Source: CBFDBF01 sp050291465 (GTDB lineage Bacteria > Pseudomonadota > Gammaproteobacteria > Chromatiales > Chromatiaceae). Taken from it: 64,000 nt of DNA. Where the stretch lies: positions 36,741-100,740 of the forward strand of contig JBNKJV010000011.1 in the NCBI GenBank assembly GCA_050291465.1, in the 5' to 3' direction. The stretch's first letter is position 1, and the number at the start of each line of letters is the position of its first letter. Both the position numbers and the translations under genes were made by a program. A model generated the notes under the pieces. It was not told the DNA's origin. It ran no database searches and saw only the letters and a list, made by a program, of their open reading frames with translations. This document shows, one piece after another, positions 18,726 through 27,748 of this stretch.

Positions 18726-19298
18726 TTATTCTTCCTTGGCGCGGGAGACATACTCTCCCGAGCGGGTATCCACCTTGATGGCCTCACCGATCTGTACGAA
18801 CAGGGGCACCCGCACCACCGCTCCGGTTTCCATGGTGGCGGGTTTGCCGCCACTGCCCGAGGTATCACCCTTCAGCCCGGGATCGGTATCGGCAATAGTC
18901 AGAATGACAAAGTTGGGCGGTTCGACAATAATGGGTGCGCCGTTCCAGAGGGTCACGGTGCAGATATCCTGCTCCTTGAGCCATTTCGTGTTTTCACCGA
19001 CGGCAGCCGCATCGGCACTGTACTGTTCGAAAGAATCCGGGTCCATGAAATGCCAGAATTCACCGTCAGCGTAGAGATATTGCAGGTTGAGTTCCATAAC
19101 ATCCGCCGCCTCCACGGACTCACCCGATTTGAAGGTACGCTCTATAACCCGCCCGGTCTTTAGGTTACGGATCTTCACCCGATTAAATGCCTGACCTTTG
19201 CCCGGTTTGACAAATTCGTTTTCAATAATGGAGCAGGGATCCCCGTCGATCATGATCTTGAGGCCACCCTTGAACTCGTTAGTGCTGTAACTCGCCAT
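18726..19298 (-). CDS. efp: Elongation factor P
   Basis: 190 residues; it relieves ribosome stalling at polyproline stretches. The three-domain protein starts MASYSTNEFKGG and has the modification loop KPGKGQAF with Lys34 as target, as required for EpmA/EpmB beta-lysylation. The frame is open upstream to 19511, but the Met at 19296-19298 is the family start and GAGG lies seven bases before it. Unusually, this ATG overlaps the divergent ATG of epmB within one CATG, so any promoter for efp must lie inside the epmB reading frame. Confidence 0.98.
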   Translation of the reverse strand: MASYSTNEFKGGLKIMIDGDPCSIIENEFVKPGKGQAFNRVKIRNLKTGRVIERTFKSGESVEAADVMELNLQYLYADGEFWHFMDPDSFEQYSADAAAVGENTKWLKEQDICTVTLWNGAPIIVEPPNFVILTIADTDPGLKGDTSGSGGKPATMETGAVVRVPLFVQIGEAIKVDTRSGEYVSRAKEE

Positions 19299-20325
19299 GT
19301 CATCCTCGGAAAACAGCCAATTAAAGGCGCGTATCATACCGCGAACCGATGCTCTGTGGGAGCAGTCCCTGACCTCGGCCTTTGCCAACGCCAGGGAACT
19401 GCTGCAATACCTGCAATTGAATCCGCGGTTGGCGGACGACGCCGAATCCGCGGCTCGCAGTTTCCCTTTACGTGTCCCCCGTGGTTTTGCGGCCCTGATG
19501 GAAAAGGGCAATCCTGACGATCCGCTGCTGCTTCAGGTTTTACCCCAACCGCGGGAGCAGGAGGAGAAACCCGGATTTTCGCCGGATCCGGTGGGGGACC
19601 GGGAAGCCACCCGCAACCCCGGACTGCTGCAGAAATATCCCGGCCGGGCGCTCCTGGTCACTACCGGCGCCTGTGCCGTTCATTGCCGTTTCTGTTTCCG
19701 GCGCCATTTTCCCTACCGGGAAGCAACAACCTCTGGTCGCCAATGGTGGAACACCCTCCAGACCCTGCATTCGGATCCTGGCGTCACGGAGATCATCCTC
19801 AGCGGCGGAGATCCGTTAATGCTGCCCGACGATACTCTGCGGCAGATGATCCGGGACCTGGAGGCGATCCCCCATCTTTCACGCCTGCGAATCCATAGCC
19901 GGTTGCCGATCGTTCTCCCGGAACGTTGCACCGAAATGCTGAAAAACACCCTCAGCGACAGCCGGCTGCAGACGGTACTCGTGCTACACTGCAACCATGT
20001 CCGGGAGCTGGGGGAACGCACCGCCGCGGGACTGGCCTCACTCCGCAATTCGGGGCTGACGCTGCTGAATCAATCGGTGCTGTTGAAGGGGGTAAACGAC
20101 TCCGCCGCCGCCCTTTGTGACCTGAGTGAAACCCTTTTCAAAGCCGGGGTATTGCCCTATTACCTGCATATGCTGGACCGGGTTACAGGTGCCGCGCACT
20201 TCGAGGTGGGGTTAGACCAGGCAAGGCGCCTGCAGAATGAGATTCGTGAACAATTGCCCGGTTACCTCGTCCCGCGGTTCGTACTGGAGCAAACGGGGAT
20301 GAAGTCCAAGCTTCCGTTGGACTGA
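19297..20325 (+). CDS. epmB: EF-P lysine 2,3-aminomutase EpmB
   Basis: 342 residues, a radical SAM/PLP enzyme that makes (R)-beta-lysine for EF-P. The cluster motif is CAVHCRFC (C126, C130, C133), followed by FRRHFPY, EIILSGGDPLML and, near the C-terminus, GMKSKLPLD, whose Lys should hold PLP. The only in-frame ATG upstream of the conserved region is at 19297, overlapping the efp start on the other strand. The family N-terminus aligns about 12 residues later (IIPRTDALWEQ), where no ATG, GTG or TTG exists in frame, so ATG 19297 is retained with some doubt. Confidence 0.94.
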   Translation: MSSSENSQLKARIIPRTDALWEQSLTSAFANARELLQYLQLNPRLADDAESAARSFPLRVPRGFAALMEKGNPDDPLLLQVLPQPREQEEKPGFSPDPVGDREATRNPGLLQKYPGRALLVTTGACAVHCRFCFRRHFPYREATTSGRQWWNTLQTLHSDPGVTEIILSGGDPLMLPDDTLRQMIRDLEAIPHLSRLRIHSRLPIVLPERCTEMLKNTLSDSRLQTVLVLHCNHVRELGERTAAGLASLRNSGLTLLNQSVLLKGVNDSAAALCDLSETLFKAGVLPYYLHMLDRVTGAAHFEVGLDQARRLQNEIREQLPGYLVPRFVLEQTGMKSKLPLD

Positions 20326-20376
20326 TCAGGGCCCGCCCGCGATCAGGGAGTAGAAACCGGAGCTTCCCTAAAACTC

Positions 20377-20394
20377 GAAATTTTCGAAAATTTC
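20377..20394. promoter_or_regulatory. Perfect 18-bp palindrome, candidate operator
   Basis: GAAATTTTCGAAAATTTC reads the same on both strands. It lies in an AT-rich stretch 168 bp before the PilZ-like gene and 51 bp after epmB. No T-run follows directly, so it is less likely a terminator. TATAAT at 20425-20430, about 30 bp further on, could be the -10 box of the PilZ/FimX transcript, which would put the palindrome upstream of the core promoter. The binding factor is unknown. Confidence 0.5.
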
Positions 20395-20561
20395 TTATTA
20401 TTCCCATTACAAAATAAGCACTTATATAATAATATTGATTTTGGTTGTCACGGTTTTTGGTACATGCGCAAATCCGGGTGGCAGGCACGTGGTATTGATA
20501 GGCCCAAATACTGGCCCTAACTACCTTGAGAACATGGAAAAATTGAGGTAAACGGTAATAA

Positions 20562-22343
20562 ATGGCTTCTAAAACCCCTCTCGGACTTTCCGTACCGGAG
20601 ACAACTTACGCGCCAGACAACACCTTCTTCCTGGACCTGAAGAAGATTCAGTCCTGGGTTTCCGCGCTCCCGATGGCGAACATCGGGGAGACGTCACGAC
20701 AGGTCTTTAAAACCATCGTGGAACTCAACCGACTGGATGTTCCAAATCTGAACAGGATAAAAACGGTGGAGCTGTTTCGGCAGCCCATTGCCTATATTTC
20801 CAGAAACCTGCGGAAACATTATCTTGATCTGCCTTTCCCGCTGTCCCCCAGAAACCAGAAAGTGGCGGTGCTTTGCCGAGAGTTTCACTCGGAACTTGCC
20901 AACTCCTATAAGCATGTAATCGTAAGCATCGTCAATGAAGGTCAGGAACAGACCGAGCAGAAGCTGTTGATAATCGCCATTCACCAGGCACTTTATTATC
21001 TCCTCCTCGCCCTTCGCTATTCAGCCGTTGTCTATAACCCGTATCCGGCCAACGTCTGGAAAGAGATCCACCTGCTTTACTCATTAGCCGCACGCTACAA
21101 CATTGAAAAAACCGCTGTCAGGGAGAACGGCAAGAACGAGGGGGGCACATCCACTATCCTGGATCTCTATAAGCGATGCCTGCTATTCGCGATGATCCCC
21201 CCCTACCGACTGCGTCAGCGGGAGATCGAATACGTTTACCAGAGACTCCCTGAACTGGCTCTCTATCTCCAGATAATGGACCCCAAGAGCCAAAGCAACA
21301 AAGCGACACAGTTCGTCGTACCGGTCGGCTCGGACGAGCCCCCGCTGCATACCTCCCTTGATACAGCATCGCTGACCGAGATATCCCGGGTGGTGGACAC
21401 CTCGCTTCTGGTCGACCACTTACAGGGCGAAATCAAAGATATTGCGGATCGGGAGCAATCCGGTAGCACGGAAAACCAGACGGATCAAATTGCCCGACTT
21501 CTATTGCAGAAAATGATTTTTTCCTTTGGCATGGCTCCGCAAAGAAAATTCGTTCGAACTTCCCTGAATTTTGAACTGGACATCGCGGTTGGTCTTTCAG
21601 CTATCCATGCCCTTATGATCGAAAATGCGAAGAGCGGGGAAGATGAAAGCGAAGGACCGATGGTACGTGAAGAAATAACCCTTACCATCACGCCACTTGA
21701 TCTGCCTTTCGAAGACACGGGTTTCATCACTGACGACGCTGAGGACATCTGGTCGGGCCAGACGACAAGTCCATCTCCCTGGACACAAAGTGGCGAAGAA
21801 AAGCAGTATGAAACGTTTCACTGCAGGACATTCAACGAAAGCGCCGGCGGATATTGCATCGAACTGTCAGGCAGGGATGCACCAAAAATACGGGTAGGGG
21901 AGTTGGTGGGCATCCAATCTGCAAGCAACAAGTCCCAATTTAGCATCGGCGTTACCCGATGGATCAAGAATGTTCCCGTAGTGGGCCTGGAATTTGGAAT
22001 AGAGGTAATCGCATTACATGCTTTCCCTGTTTCCGTCAGCCATACGGACAAGCCGGGCAGTATCGCCGCAAGCCAGAATGCGCTAATGCTACCCGAACAG
22101 AAGACATCTCGGCAGCCGAACAGCCTCATCGTCCCGGCGCTACCTTACCAGACAAATGACACCCTCTCGTTGGACGGCCCGGATGGAAAACAACATATTC
22201 GGCTAAGCAGCCTGCTCGAATCAACCGGTGCTTTTGCGCGATTCCAATTCATCTATATCGATCCAGGCCAGATCAAGAAACCGGAGCCGAAAAAAGAGAC
22301 CGAAGACGACACCAATTTTGATAAAATCTGGGATATTCTTTGA
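20562..22343 (+). CDS. PilZ-like putative c-di-GMP effector protein
   Basis: 593 residues, cytosolic, no signal or TM segments. The first ~300 residues form a conserved helical region (FFLDLKKIQSWVSALPMANIGETSRQV, LFRQPIAYISRNLRKHY) seen in gammaproteobacterial proteins often labelled hypothetical. A PilZ-like arrangement follows: RKFVR (328-332) and, about 95 residues later, NESAGGYCIEL (425-435), matching RxxxR and N/DxSxxG. Position and pairing with a FimX-like protein 110 bp downstream suggest a role in c-di-GMP control of surface motility or type IV pili (inference). The two motifs are further apart than in a simple PilZ domain, so binding is unproven. Confidence 0.78.
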   Translation: MASKTPLGLSVPETTYAPDNTFFLDLKKIQSWVSALPMANIGETSRQVFKTIVELNRLDVPNLNRIKTVELFRQPIAYISRNLRKHYLDLPFPLSPRNQKVAVLCREFHSELANSYKHVIVSIVNEGQEQTEQKLLIIAIHQALYYLLLALRYSAVVYNPYPANVWKEIHLLYSLAARYNIEKTAVRENGKNEGGTSTILDLYKRCLLFAMIPPYRLRQREIEYVYQRLPELALYLQIMDPKSQSNKATQFVVPVGSDEPPLHTSLDTASLTEISRVVDTSLLVDHLQGEIKDIADREQSGSTENQTDQIARLLLQKMIFSFGMAPQRKFVRTSLNFELDIAVGLSAIHALMIENAKSGEDESEGPMVREEITLTITPLDLPFEDTGFITDDAEDIWSGQTTSPSPWTQSGEEKQYETFHCRTFNESAGGYCIELSGRDAPKIRVGELVGIQSASNKSQFSIGVTRWIKNVPVVGLEFGIEVIALHAFPVSVSHTDKPGSIAASQNALMLPEQKTSRQPNSLIVPALPYQTNDTLSLDGPDGKQHIRLSSLLESTGAFARFQFIYIDPGQIKKPEPKKETEDDTNFDKIWDIL

Positions 22344-22453
22344 TCATGGACGCAGTTCCGATCATTGATATGGAATGGACGTGCTGTAAAAAAGTCTTCT
22401 TCAATTAAAATAACAGGTTAAATGACCCGCCTGCCGCAATTGGCGTATTTGCA

Positions 22454-24556
22454 ATGAATGGAAAATTACGTACTGAATCAGCGATAGAGCTTCTGGTAAT
22501 TGATGACTCTCCTAACGACACAGAGGTCTATGTCAGTACCCTGCGTAACTCCGGGTTAGCGATACATTTCAAGCGTGTCGACAAGGAAGAAGATTTGGTC
22601 GAGGCACTGACCAATACCGCCCTTGATACCATCCTCTACTCTATCGGAACCGCCGAGCTGGAGTCCCGGCATGTGATCCCCATGTGCCAGAAAGCGGCGG
22701 GTGACACACCCCTCATTCTCCTTTACCCGGAGAACATTAAGGATAAAAAGCCGCTGTATGACGCCATGAGCAAAGGCGCTCACGATATGATTCCTAAGAA
22801 TGATCTGGAGCATATCAAGTTGGCGGTCACACGGGAGTATACCAATCTCTGTGATCGACGCGGGCTCAAGCAACTGAAATCAAAGTTGCTGGAAATGGAG
22901 GAGCGCTGCAACTCTCTGGTGGAATTCTCCCGGGATGCGATAGCTTACGTACACGAGGGAATGTACATCAATGCCAACCAGGCCTACCTGGATATGTTTG
23001 GCTATATGGAAATGGATGACATTGAAGGTTTGCCGATACTCGACATGATAGCCCCGGAGGATCTACAGATATTCAAAGACTTTCTCCGTTCGCTGGATAA
23101 ATCCGAAGGAGCTTCGGAACTCGAGATTAGATGCCGCAGAAGCGACGGAAAAATATTTGATTCCAAACTGGAGTTCTCTCCTGCCAGCGTTGACGGCGAG
23201 CCCTGTACCCAGATCATTATCCGTGATCAGTCGTTAGGTAAAGAACTGGAACACAAAATGAACCTGCTCATGAAGCAGGATACACAAACCGGTCTGGCCA
23301 ATCGACAATATTTCATGGAGAAGCTGGATGAAATCACGGCTTCCGAAGACACCCTGCAGCCGCCTCTTTCACTGGTTTATATCCTGATCGATGAATTCCC
23401 CAAACTGCGAAGCGCGGTCGGCGTGAATTCCGGCGATGCGATCCTGAAGGAGATTGCCGGGGTATTGAGCAGTCAGGTCAGCAAAGACGATCTGCTTGCC
23501 AGATTCGGAGACCATACTTTTGTGATCCTCTCCAAGCTGTCTCATCCCGAGGAAGCGGAACCGTTTGCGGAAGAGATCCGTGGTGCCGTTTCCGGCCATA
23601 AGTATGCGGCCGCTCCGGTTAAAACCAAGATCACCAGCAGCATCGGCATAGGTTATCTGACGGCCAATACGGTTAACAGCCAGGAACTTATCAATCAGGC
23701 TTTTAACGCATGCGAATCGGTTCGCAACGAAGGTGGCAACATGGTCCTTTCGTATGACGAAGCCGAGATGAAACCCAGTTTCACTGAACAAGTAAGTGAA
23801 GACACCCGAACCATAGGTCTTGTTAAGCAGGCTCTTGAGAAAAACCGTTTCAAGCTGCTTTATCAACCTATCGTCAGCCTCCAGGGAGATACCCGCGAAA
23901 ACTATGCGGTTCTACTCAGATTATTGAACGATGACGATGAAGAGATTCTACCGGAGGACTTTCTTTCCCATGCGGAGCAGGCCTCGCTTATGTCTCAAGT
24001 CGATCGCTGGGCAATCAAGAACGCCCTGGCCGAACTGACAAAACAGCGGGCACAGGGACACAAGGTGAAATTTTTTATTAACATTTCTGGGGACGGAATT
24101 GAAGATGAGTCGCTTCTGTTATGGATCTGCGACAAACTCAGAGAAGCCAACGCCAAAGGCGCATGGCTTACCTTCCAGTTCCGCGATTCCGATCTTCGCG
24201 CCCATACGCAGGCCGCGAAGAAATTGATAGAAGGATTAAAAAAGATCCGTTGTCAGATAGCCATCGATCAGTTCGGCCTTAATCCCAAGGCCGACACCCT
24301 TCTCAAACACCTGCCCGTTGACTATGTAAAGCTTGACAGCTCTTTCACCCAGAACCTGGCCAGCAACCAGGAACTGCAGGATAAGCTGCATGAATTGCAT
24401 AAGAAAGCGAAATCCTACGATATCAGCAGTGTCGCGATGGGTGTTGAAGACGCCAACAGCCTGGCTGTGCTGTGGACCGTGGGAGTCAACTATATCCAGG
24501 GTAATTTCCTGCAGAAACCGTCGGAAACCATCTCCTACGACTTCAACTCCGTCTAG
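22454..24556 (+). CDS. FimX-like degenerate REC-PAS-GGDEF-EAL protein
   Basis: 700 residues. Domains: receiver-like (10-130) without the phospho-acceptor Asp (LDTILYSIG), PAS (150-260), GGDEF (270-440) with GDHTF at 352-356 in place of GGDEF, and EAL (455-690) with AVL at 485-487 and IDQFG in place of DDFG. All catalytic motifs are lost, as in Pseudomonas FimX, which binds c-di-GMP through its EAL domain and directs type IV pilus assembly. Synthesis or hydrolysis of c-di-GMP is not expected. The upstream PilZ-like gene is probably in the same operon. Confidence 0.88.
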   Translation: MNGKLRTESAIELLVIDDSPNDTEVYVSTLRNSGLAIHFKRVDKEEDLVEALTNTALDTILYSIGTAELESRHVIPMCQKAAGDTPLILLYPENIKDKKPLYDAMSKGAHDMIPKNDLEHIKLAVTREYTNLCDRRGLKQLKSKLLEMEERCNSLVEFSRDAIAYVHEGMYINANQAYLDMFGYMEMDDIEGLPILDMIAPEDLQIFKDFLRSLDKSEGASELEIRCRRSDGKIFDSKLEFSPASVDGEPCTQIIIRDQSLGKELEHKMNLLMKQDTQTGLANRQYFMEKLDEITASEDTLQPPLSLVYILIDEFPKLRSAVGVNSGDAILKEIAGVLSSQVSKDDLLARFGDHTFVILSKLSHPEEAEPFAEEIRGAVSGHKYAAAPVKTKITSSIGIGYLTANTVNSQELINQAFNACESVRNEGGNMVLSYDEAEMKPSFTEQVSEDTRTIGLVKQALEKNRFKLLYQPIVSLQGDTRENYAVLLRLLNDDDEEILPEDFLSHAEQASLMSQVDRWAIKNALAELTKQRAQGHKVKFFINISGDGIEDESLLLWICDKLREANAKGAWLTFQFRDSDLRAHTQAAKKLIEGLKKIRCQIAIDQFGLNPKADTLLKHLPVDYVKLDSSFTQNLASNQELQDKLHELHKKAKSYDISSVAMGVEDANSLAVLWTVGVNYIQGNFLQKPSETISYDFNSV

Positions 24557-24653
24557 CCGACTACCGCCCCGCGAGCGGGCGGCCTGATGAAGGCCCTTAG
24601 AAGGAACCGAAACACCAGCCGTCACCTCACCCTACTTGGCTGATTTAAGAATT

Positions 24654-24743
24654 CGCCAACCACGGAGAACACAGAGGTTCACAGAGGGGTATCACGCCGG
24701 ATTTCAGCCTCCCCGTGTTTCTCTGTGTCCCCTATGGTAGATA
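24654..24743. repeat. CACAGAG inverted repeat, copy 1
   Basis: The left arm at 24654-24692 includes CCACGGAGAACACAGAGG; the right arm at 24708-24743 is its imperfect reverse complement (CCGTGTTTCTCTGTGTCCCC). The copy at 61233-61318 is similar over its whole length, including the TAATAATCCG just outside the right arm. It fills the gap after the FimX-like gene. No gene is seen between 24557 and 24821. Confidence 0.75.
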
Positions 24744-24821
24744 ATAATCCGGCTTGATAAGGCAGGCGGTGTCCGCAGTAACGGTGAAATCCTTTCGTGT
24801 CTCGCCAAAGGTTGCAGTTTA

Positions 24822-25733
24822 TTAATTATTGGCAACCCCGTGGGGCACATGACCCGTGGGGACATGCTGACGCGCCGACTCGCAGTGTCCTTTCTGATCA
24901 TCGAAGAAAATATCGGCACCAAAGGAGCGAAGAAATTGGCTCTTGTCCATACCTCCCAGGAAAAACGCCTCATCGATCCGTATATCCCATGCTCGTAATG
25001 TTCGGATAACCCTTTCATGGGCCGGGGCCGCGCGGGCAGTAACCAGGGCGGTACGTATGGGAGAGACATCCGGCGGCGCCGCCACCTGCATACGATGCAA
25101 CGCGGAAAGAAACTCCTTGAAGGGTCCTCCGGACAGGGGCTTGCGTGCCGCCGCCTTTTCACTTGCCGAAAAGGCATCCAGACCTTCGGTCTTGAATATA
25201 CGCTCAGCCTCATCGGAAAAAATAACTGCATCCCCATCAAAGGCTATACGCAGCTGCTCACCTTCTCCACGCGAAGATCCGCTGGTATTCGAGGGAAGGA
25301 TAGTGGCTGCGGCTATACCGGCATCAAGCGCCTCGCTCACATCGCCCGGGTCCGCCGACAGAAAAAGATGGGCGCCCATGGCGGATACATAGCGATAGGG
25401 GCTTACCCCGCCGCAGAAAGCCGCGCGGATAATGCCTAATTGATGGTGGGCAATGGAGTTGAATATCCTCAATCCGGTATCGGCGCTGTTGCGGGAGAGC
25501 AGGATAACCTCCACCGCCGCCGATTCACCGAAATGCCTGTTGAGCGCCAACAGCTTCTCTACCAACGGGAACGCCACTCCCGGCTCGAGAATATCGTCCT
25601 CGTGCTCAATCTGGTATTTGCAGTAGGCATCGATGCCTTCCGACTCAAATACGGCATGGGAATCGTCCAGGTCGAAAAGGGCCCGGGAGGAGATCGCCAC
25701 CACCAACTTCGAGGAGCCGTTTCTATCAGTCAT
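24822..25733 (-). CDS. 5'-nucleotidase (PF06189-type)
   Basis: 303 residues matching the 5'-nucleotidase family: KLVVAISSRALFDLDDSHAVFESEGIDAY, VEVILLSRNSADTGLRIFNSI, FLSADPGDVSEALDAGIAAA, LRIAFDGDAVIFSDEAERIF and FFLGGMDKSQFLRSFGADIFFDD. It resembles the HAD-type enzymes that dephosphorylate nucleoside monophosphates. It is full length and cytosolic. It stands alone, divergent from the Nudix gene after a 218-bp gap and convergent with the FimX-like gene. Confidence 0.9.
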   Translation of the reverse strand: MTDRNGSSKLVVAISSRALFDLDDSHAVFESEGIDAYCKYQIEHEDDILEPGVAFPLVEKLLALNRHFGESAAVEVILLSRNSADTGLRIFNSIAHHQLGIIRAAFCGGVSPYRYVSAMGAHLFLSADPGDVSEALDAGIAAATILPSNTSGSSRGEGEQLRIAFDGDAVIFSDEAERIFKTEGLDAFSASEKAAARKPLSGGPFKEFLSALHRMQVAAPPDVSPIRTALVTARAAPAHERVIRTLRAWDIRIDEAFFLGGMDKSQFLRSFGADIFFDDQKGHCESARQHVPTGHVPHGVANN

Positions 25734-25912
25734 CGGGGGTTAAACACCTGCATGTAAAAGTAGGATTCTAAGCCACCGCCCTGACGACCTCCAACCCCTG
25801 CAGACCCGGTTCCCGAAAACCGGCGGGTACCGCTCCTCATCACCTCGTCACCACCGCCCGAATAGACTTGCCCCGCAGCCTTCAGGTTTGGCCTATCTTT
25901 TGTATATTAATT

Positions 25913-25929
25913 AGTGTATAACGTACACT
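25913..25929. promoter_or_regulatory. Inverted repeat AGTGTA-N5-TACACT, candidate NrtR operator
   Basis: AGTGTATAACGTACACT lies 22 bp before the GTG start of the Nudix-winged-helix regulator and just upstream of its TAAGGAG. TATATTAATTAGTGTATAA around it could supply a -10 box, so binding would block transcription. NrtR regulators of NAD synthesis commonly bind palindromes next to their own gene and nad genes; assignment to this protein is inference. Confidence 0.55.
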
Positions 25930-25951
25930 TTCTAAGGAGACCCGAGCCAAG

Positions 25952-26626
25952 GTGCCAGCCAGATTCTGTTACCCCTACCCCCACCCTGCGGTCACTACCG
26001 ATGTCGTGGTGTTTTCCATCCGTGAGGGTCGTCTGCAGCTCCTGCTTATCCGCAGGGGCAGAGAGCCCTATCTGGGCATGTGGGCCCTTCCAGGGGGGTT
26101 CCTGAACATCAATGAAGATCTCGATCAATGCGCCATGAGGGAGCTGGAGGAGGAAACAGGCCTGAGCGGCATCTTCCTTGAACAGCTCTACACCTTCGGG
26201 CGACCGGAACGGGATCCGAGAGAACGGGTAATCAGCGTAACCTACTATGCGCTGGTCTGCTCCGAGCGCCTGCAGGCCCATGCCTCCAGCGACGCGGACC
26301 AGGTCGCATGGTTTGCCCTGGATGATCTACCCGAACTGGCTTTCGACCACCAGGAAATTATTACCCTGGCACATAACCGTCTGGTCGCCAAACTGAATTA
26401 CTCTACCGTGGCCTTCCAGTTTATGCCCGAGACCTTTACTCTCAGCGAACTGCAGACCGTGTACGAAATCCTGCGCAACGAAAAACTGGACAAGCGTAAT
26501 TTCCGCAAATCGATGCTGGCTCTGGGTCAGATTGAAGAAACCGGCGAACAGCGACGCACCGGCAACCACCGCCCCGCCCGCGTTTACCGGGTTAAACACC
26601 CGGACCGGGTTGAAAATTTCAGATAA
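25952..26626 (+). CDS. Nudix hydrolase-winged helix protein, probable NrtR-like NAD regulator
   Basis: 224 residues. The N-terminal Nudix domain has an intact box (GGFLNINEDLDQCAMRELEE continuing ETGL, consensus G-x5-E-x7-RE-U-x-EE-x-GU). The C-terminal ~80 residues (TLSELQTVYEILRNEKLDKRNFRKSML) are the winged-helix domain of the NrtR group. NrtR proteins sense ADP-ribose or NAD metabolites and repress NAD synthesis genes; nadA follows immediately, which supports that role. Because the box is intact, ADP-ribose hydrolysis cannot be excluded. The start is GTG 25952 with TAAGGAG 12 bases away; no in-frame ATG is closer. Confidence 0.85.
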   Translation: MPARFCYPYPHPAVTTDVVVFSIREGRLQLLLIRRGREPYLGMWALPGGFLNINEDLDQCAMRELEEETGLSGIFLEQLYTFGRPERDPRERVISVTYYALVCSERLQAHASSDADQVAWFALDDLPELAFDHQEIITLAHNRLVAKLNYSTVAFQFMPETFTLSELQTVYEILRNEKLDKRNFRKSMLALGQIEETGEQRRTGNHRPARVYRVKHPDRVENFR

Positions 26627-26635
26627 CCTGCTGCA

Positions 26636-27724
26636 ATGAGAACCGTCATGACCGACTCGATATCACCTGTTACAACCGCAAGCCGCCCGATAACGATCCC
26701 GTCCCATCCGCAATGGCCGGAGCTCTCGGGGAGGGAGAAGGAGGAATTGAAGGAACGGATTAAGAAGCTTCTAAACGAGCACAATGCGGTAATGGTCGCC
26801 CACTACTACACCGATGCCGATCTCCAGGCACTGGCCGAGGAAACAGGTGGCTGCGTGGCCGACTCGCTGGAAATGGCCAGGTTCGGCTCTGAACAGGAAG
26901 CGGACACTCTGGTCGTCTGTGGTGTCCGCTTTATGGGTGAAACGGCGAAAATCCTCAATCCGGAAAAAAGAATTTTAATGCCCGACCTGAATGCCACCTG
27001 CTCCCTGGATGAAGGCTGCCCGGCCGGTGAATTTTCCGCATACTGCGACGCCCACCCGGACCATACGGTAGTGGTCTATGCAAATACCAGCGCGGAAGTT
27101 AAGGCCCGTTCCGACTGGGTGGTTACATCCGGCATAGCCCTTCCCATCATCAAACATCTCAAAGAGCGAGGAGAAAAGATCCTTTGGGCTCCCGACAAGC
27201 ATCTCGGGCACTATGTACAAAAGATGACGGGCGCGGAGATGCTCTTCTGGGACGGCTCCTGCGTGGTGCATGAGGAGTTCAAGTCCGTCGCTCTGGAACG
27301 CTTGCACCGGCTTCATCCGAATGCCGCCATATTGGTCCACCCGGAGTCACCGGATAACATCATTGAACAGGCGGATGTGGTTGGCTCCACCACCGCGCTT
27401 ATCAATGCCGTAACCCGCATGGACAATGAGGAGTTTATCGTGGCAACGGATGCCGGCATCTTTTATAAGATGCAACAATTGGCTCCGCAAAAAAGGCTGA
27501 TCGAGGCCCCCACCGTGGGTGAAGGCGCCACTTGTGTCAGCTGTGCTCACTGCCCCTGGATGGCAATGAATTCGCTGCACAACCTGGTACAGGTGTTCGA
27601 CGGGAAAAGTAATGAAATACACATTGGTATGGATCTCTGCCGCCAGGCGGTGACACCTATACGAAGAATGCTCGACTTCGCGCAGGAACACGGCATCGGT
27701 ATGAAGAACAAGGGCAATGCATAG
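26636..27724 (+). CDS. nadA: Quinolinate synthase NadA
   Basis: 362 residues. It condenses iminoaspartate and dihydroxyacetone phosphate to quinolinate using a [4Fe-4S] cluster, the second step of de novo NAD synthesis. Visible signatures: VMVAHYYTDADLQALAEETGG, CVADSLEMARFG, WAPDKHLGHY, and cluster Cys at 122 (NATCSL), 209 (GSCVVHEEF) and 306 (CVSCAHCPWMAMN). ATG 26636 begins 9 bp after the Nudix regulator gene, so they form one operon; ATG 26648 is an alternative. No nadB or nadC is in the window. Confidence 0.97.
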   Translation: MRTVMTDSISPVTTASRPITIPSHPQWPELSGREKEELKERIKKLLNEHNAVMVAHYYTDADLQALAEETGGCVADSLEMARFGSEQEADTLVVCGVRFMGETAKILNPEKRILMPDLNATCSLDEGCPAGEFSAYCDAHPDHTVVVYANTSAEVKARSDWVVTSGIALPIIKHLKERGEKILWAPDKHLGHYVQKMTGAEMLFWDGSCVVHEEFKSVALERLHRLHPNAAILVHPESPDNIIEQADVVGSTTALINAVTRMDNEEFIVATDAGIFYKMQQLAPQKRLIEAPTVGEGATCVSCAHCPWMAMNSLHNLVQVFDGKSNEIHIGMDLCRQAVTPIRRMLDFAQEHGIGMKNKGNA

Positions 27725-27748
27725 ACGCCCGTCATCCTTAACGGCAGG

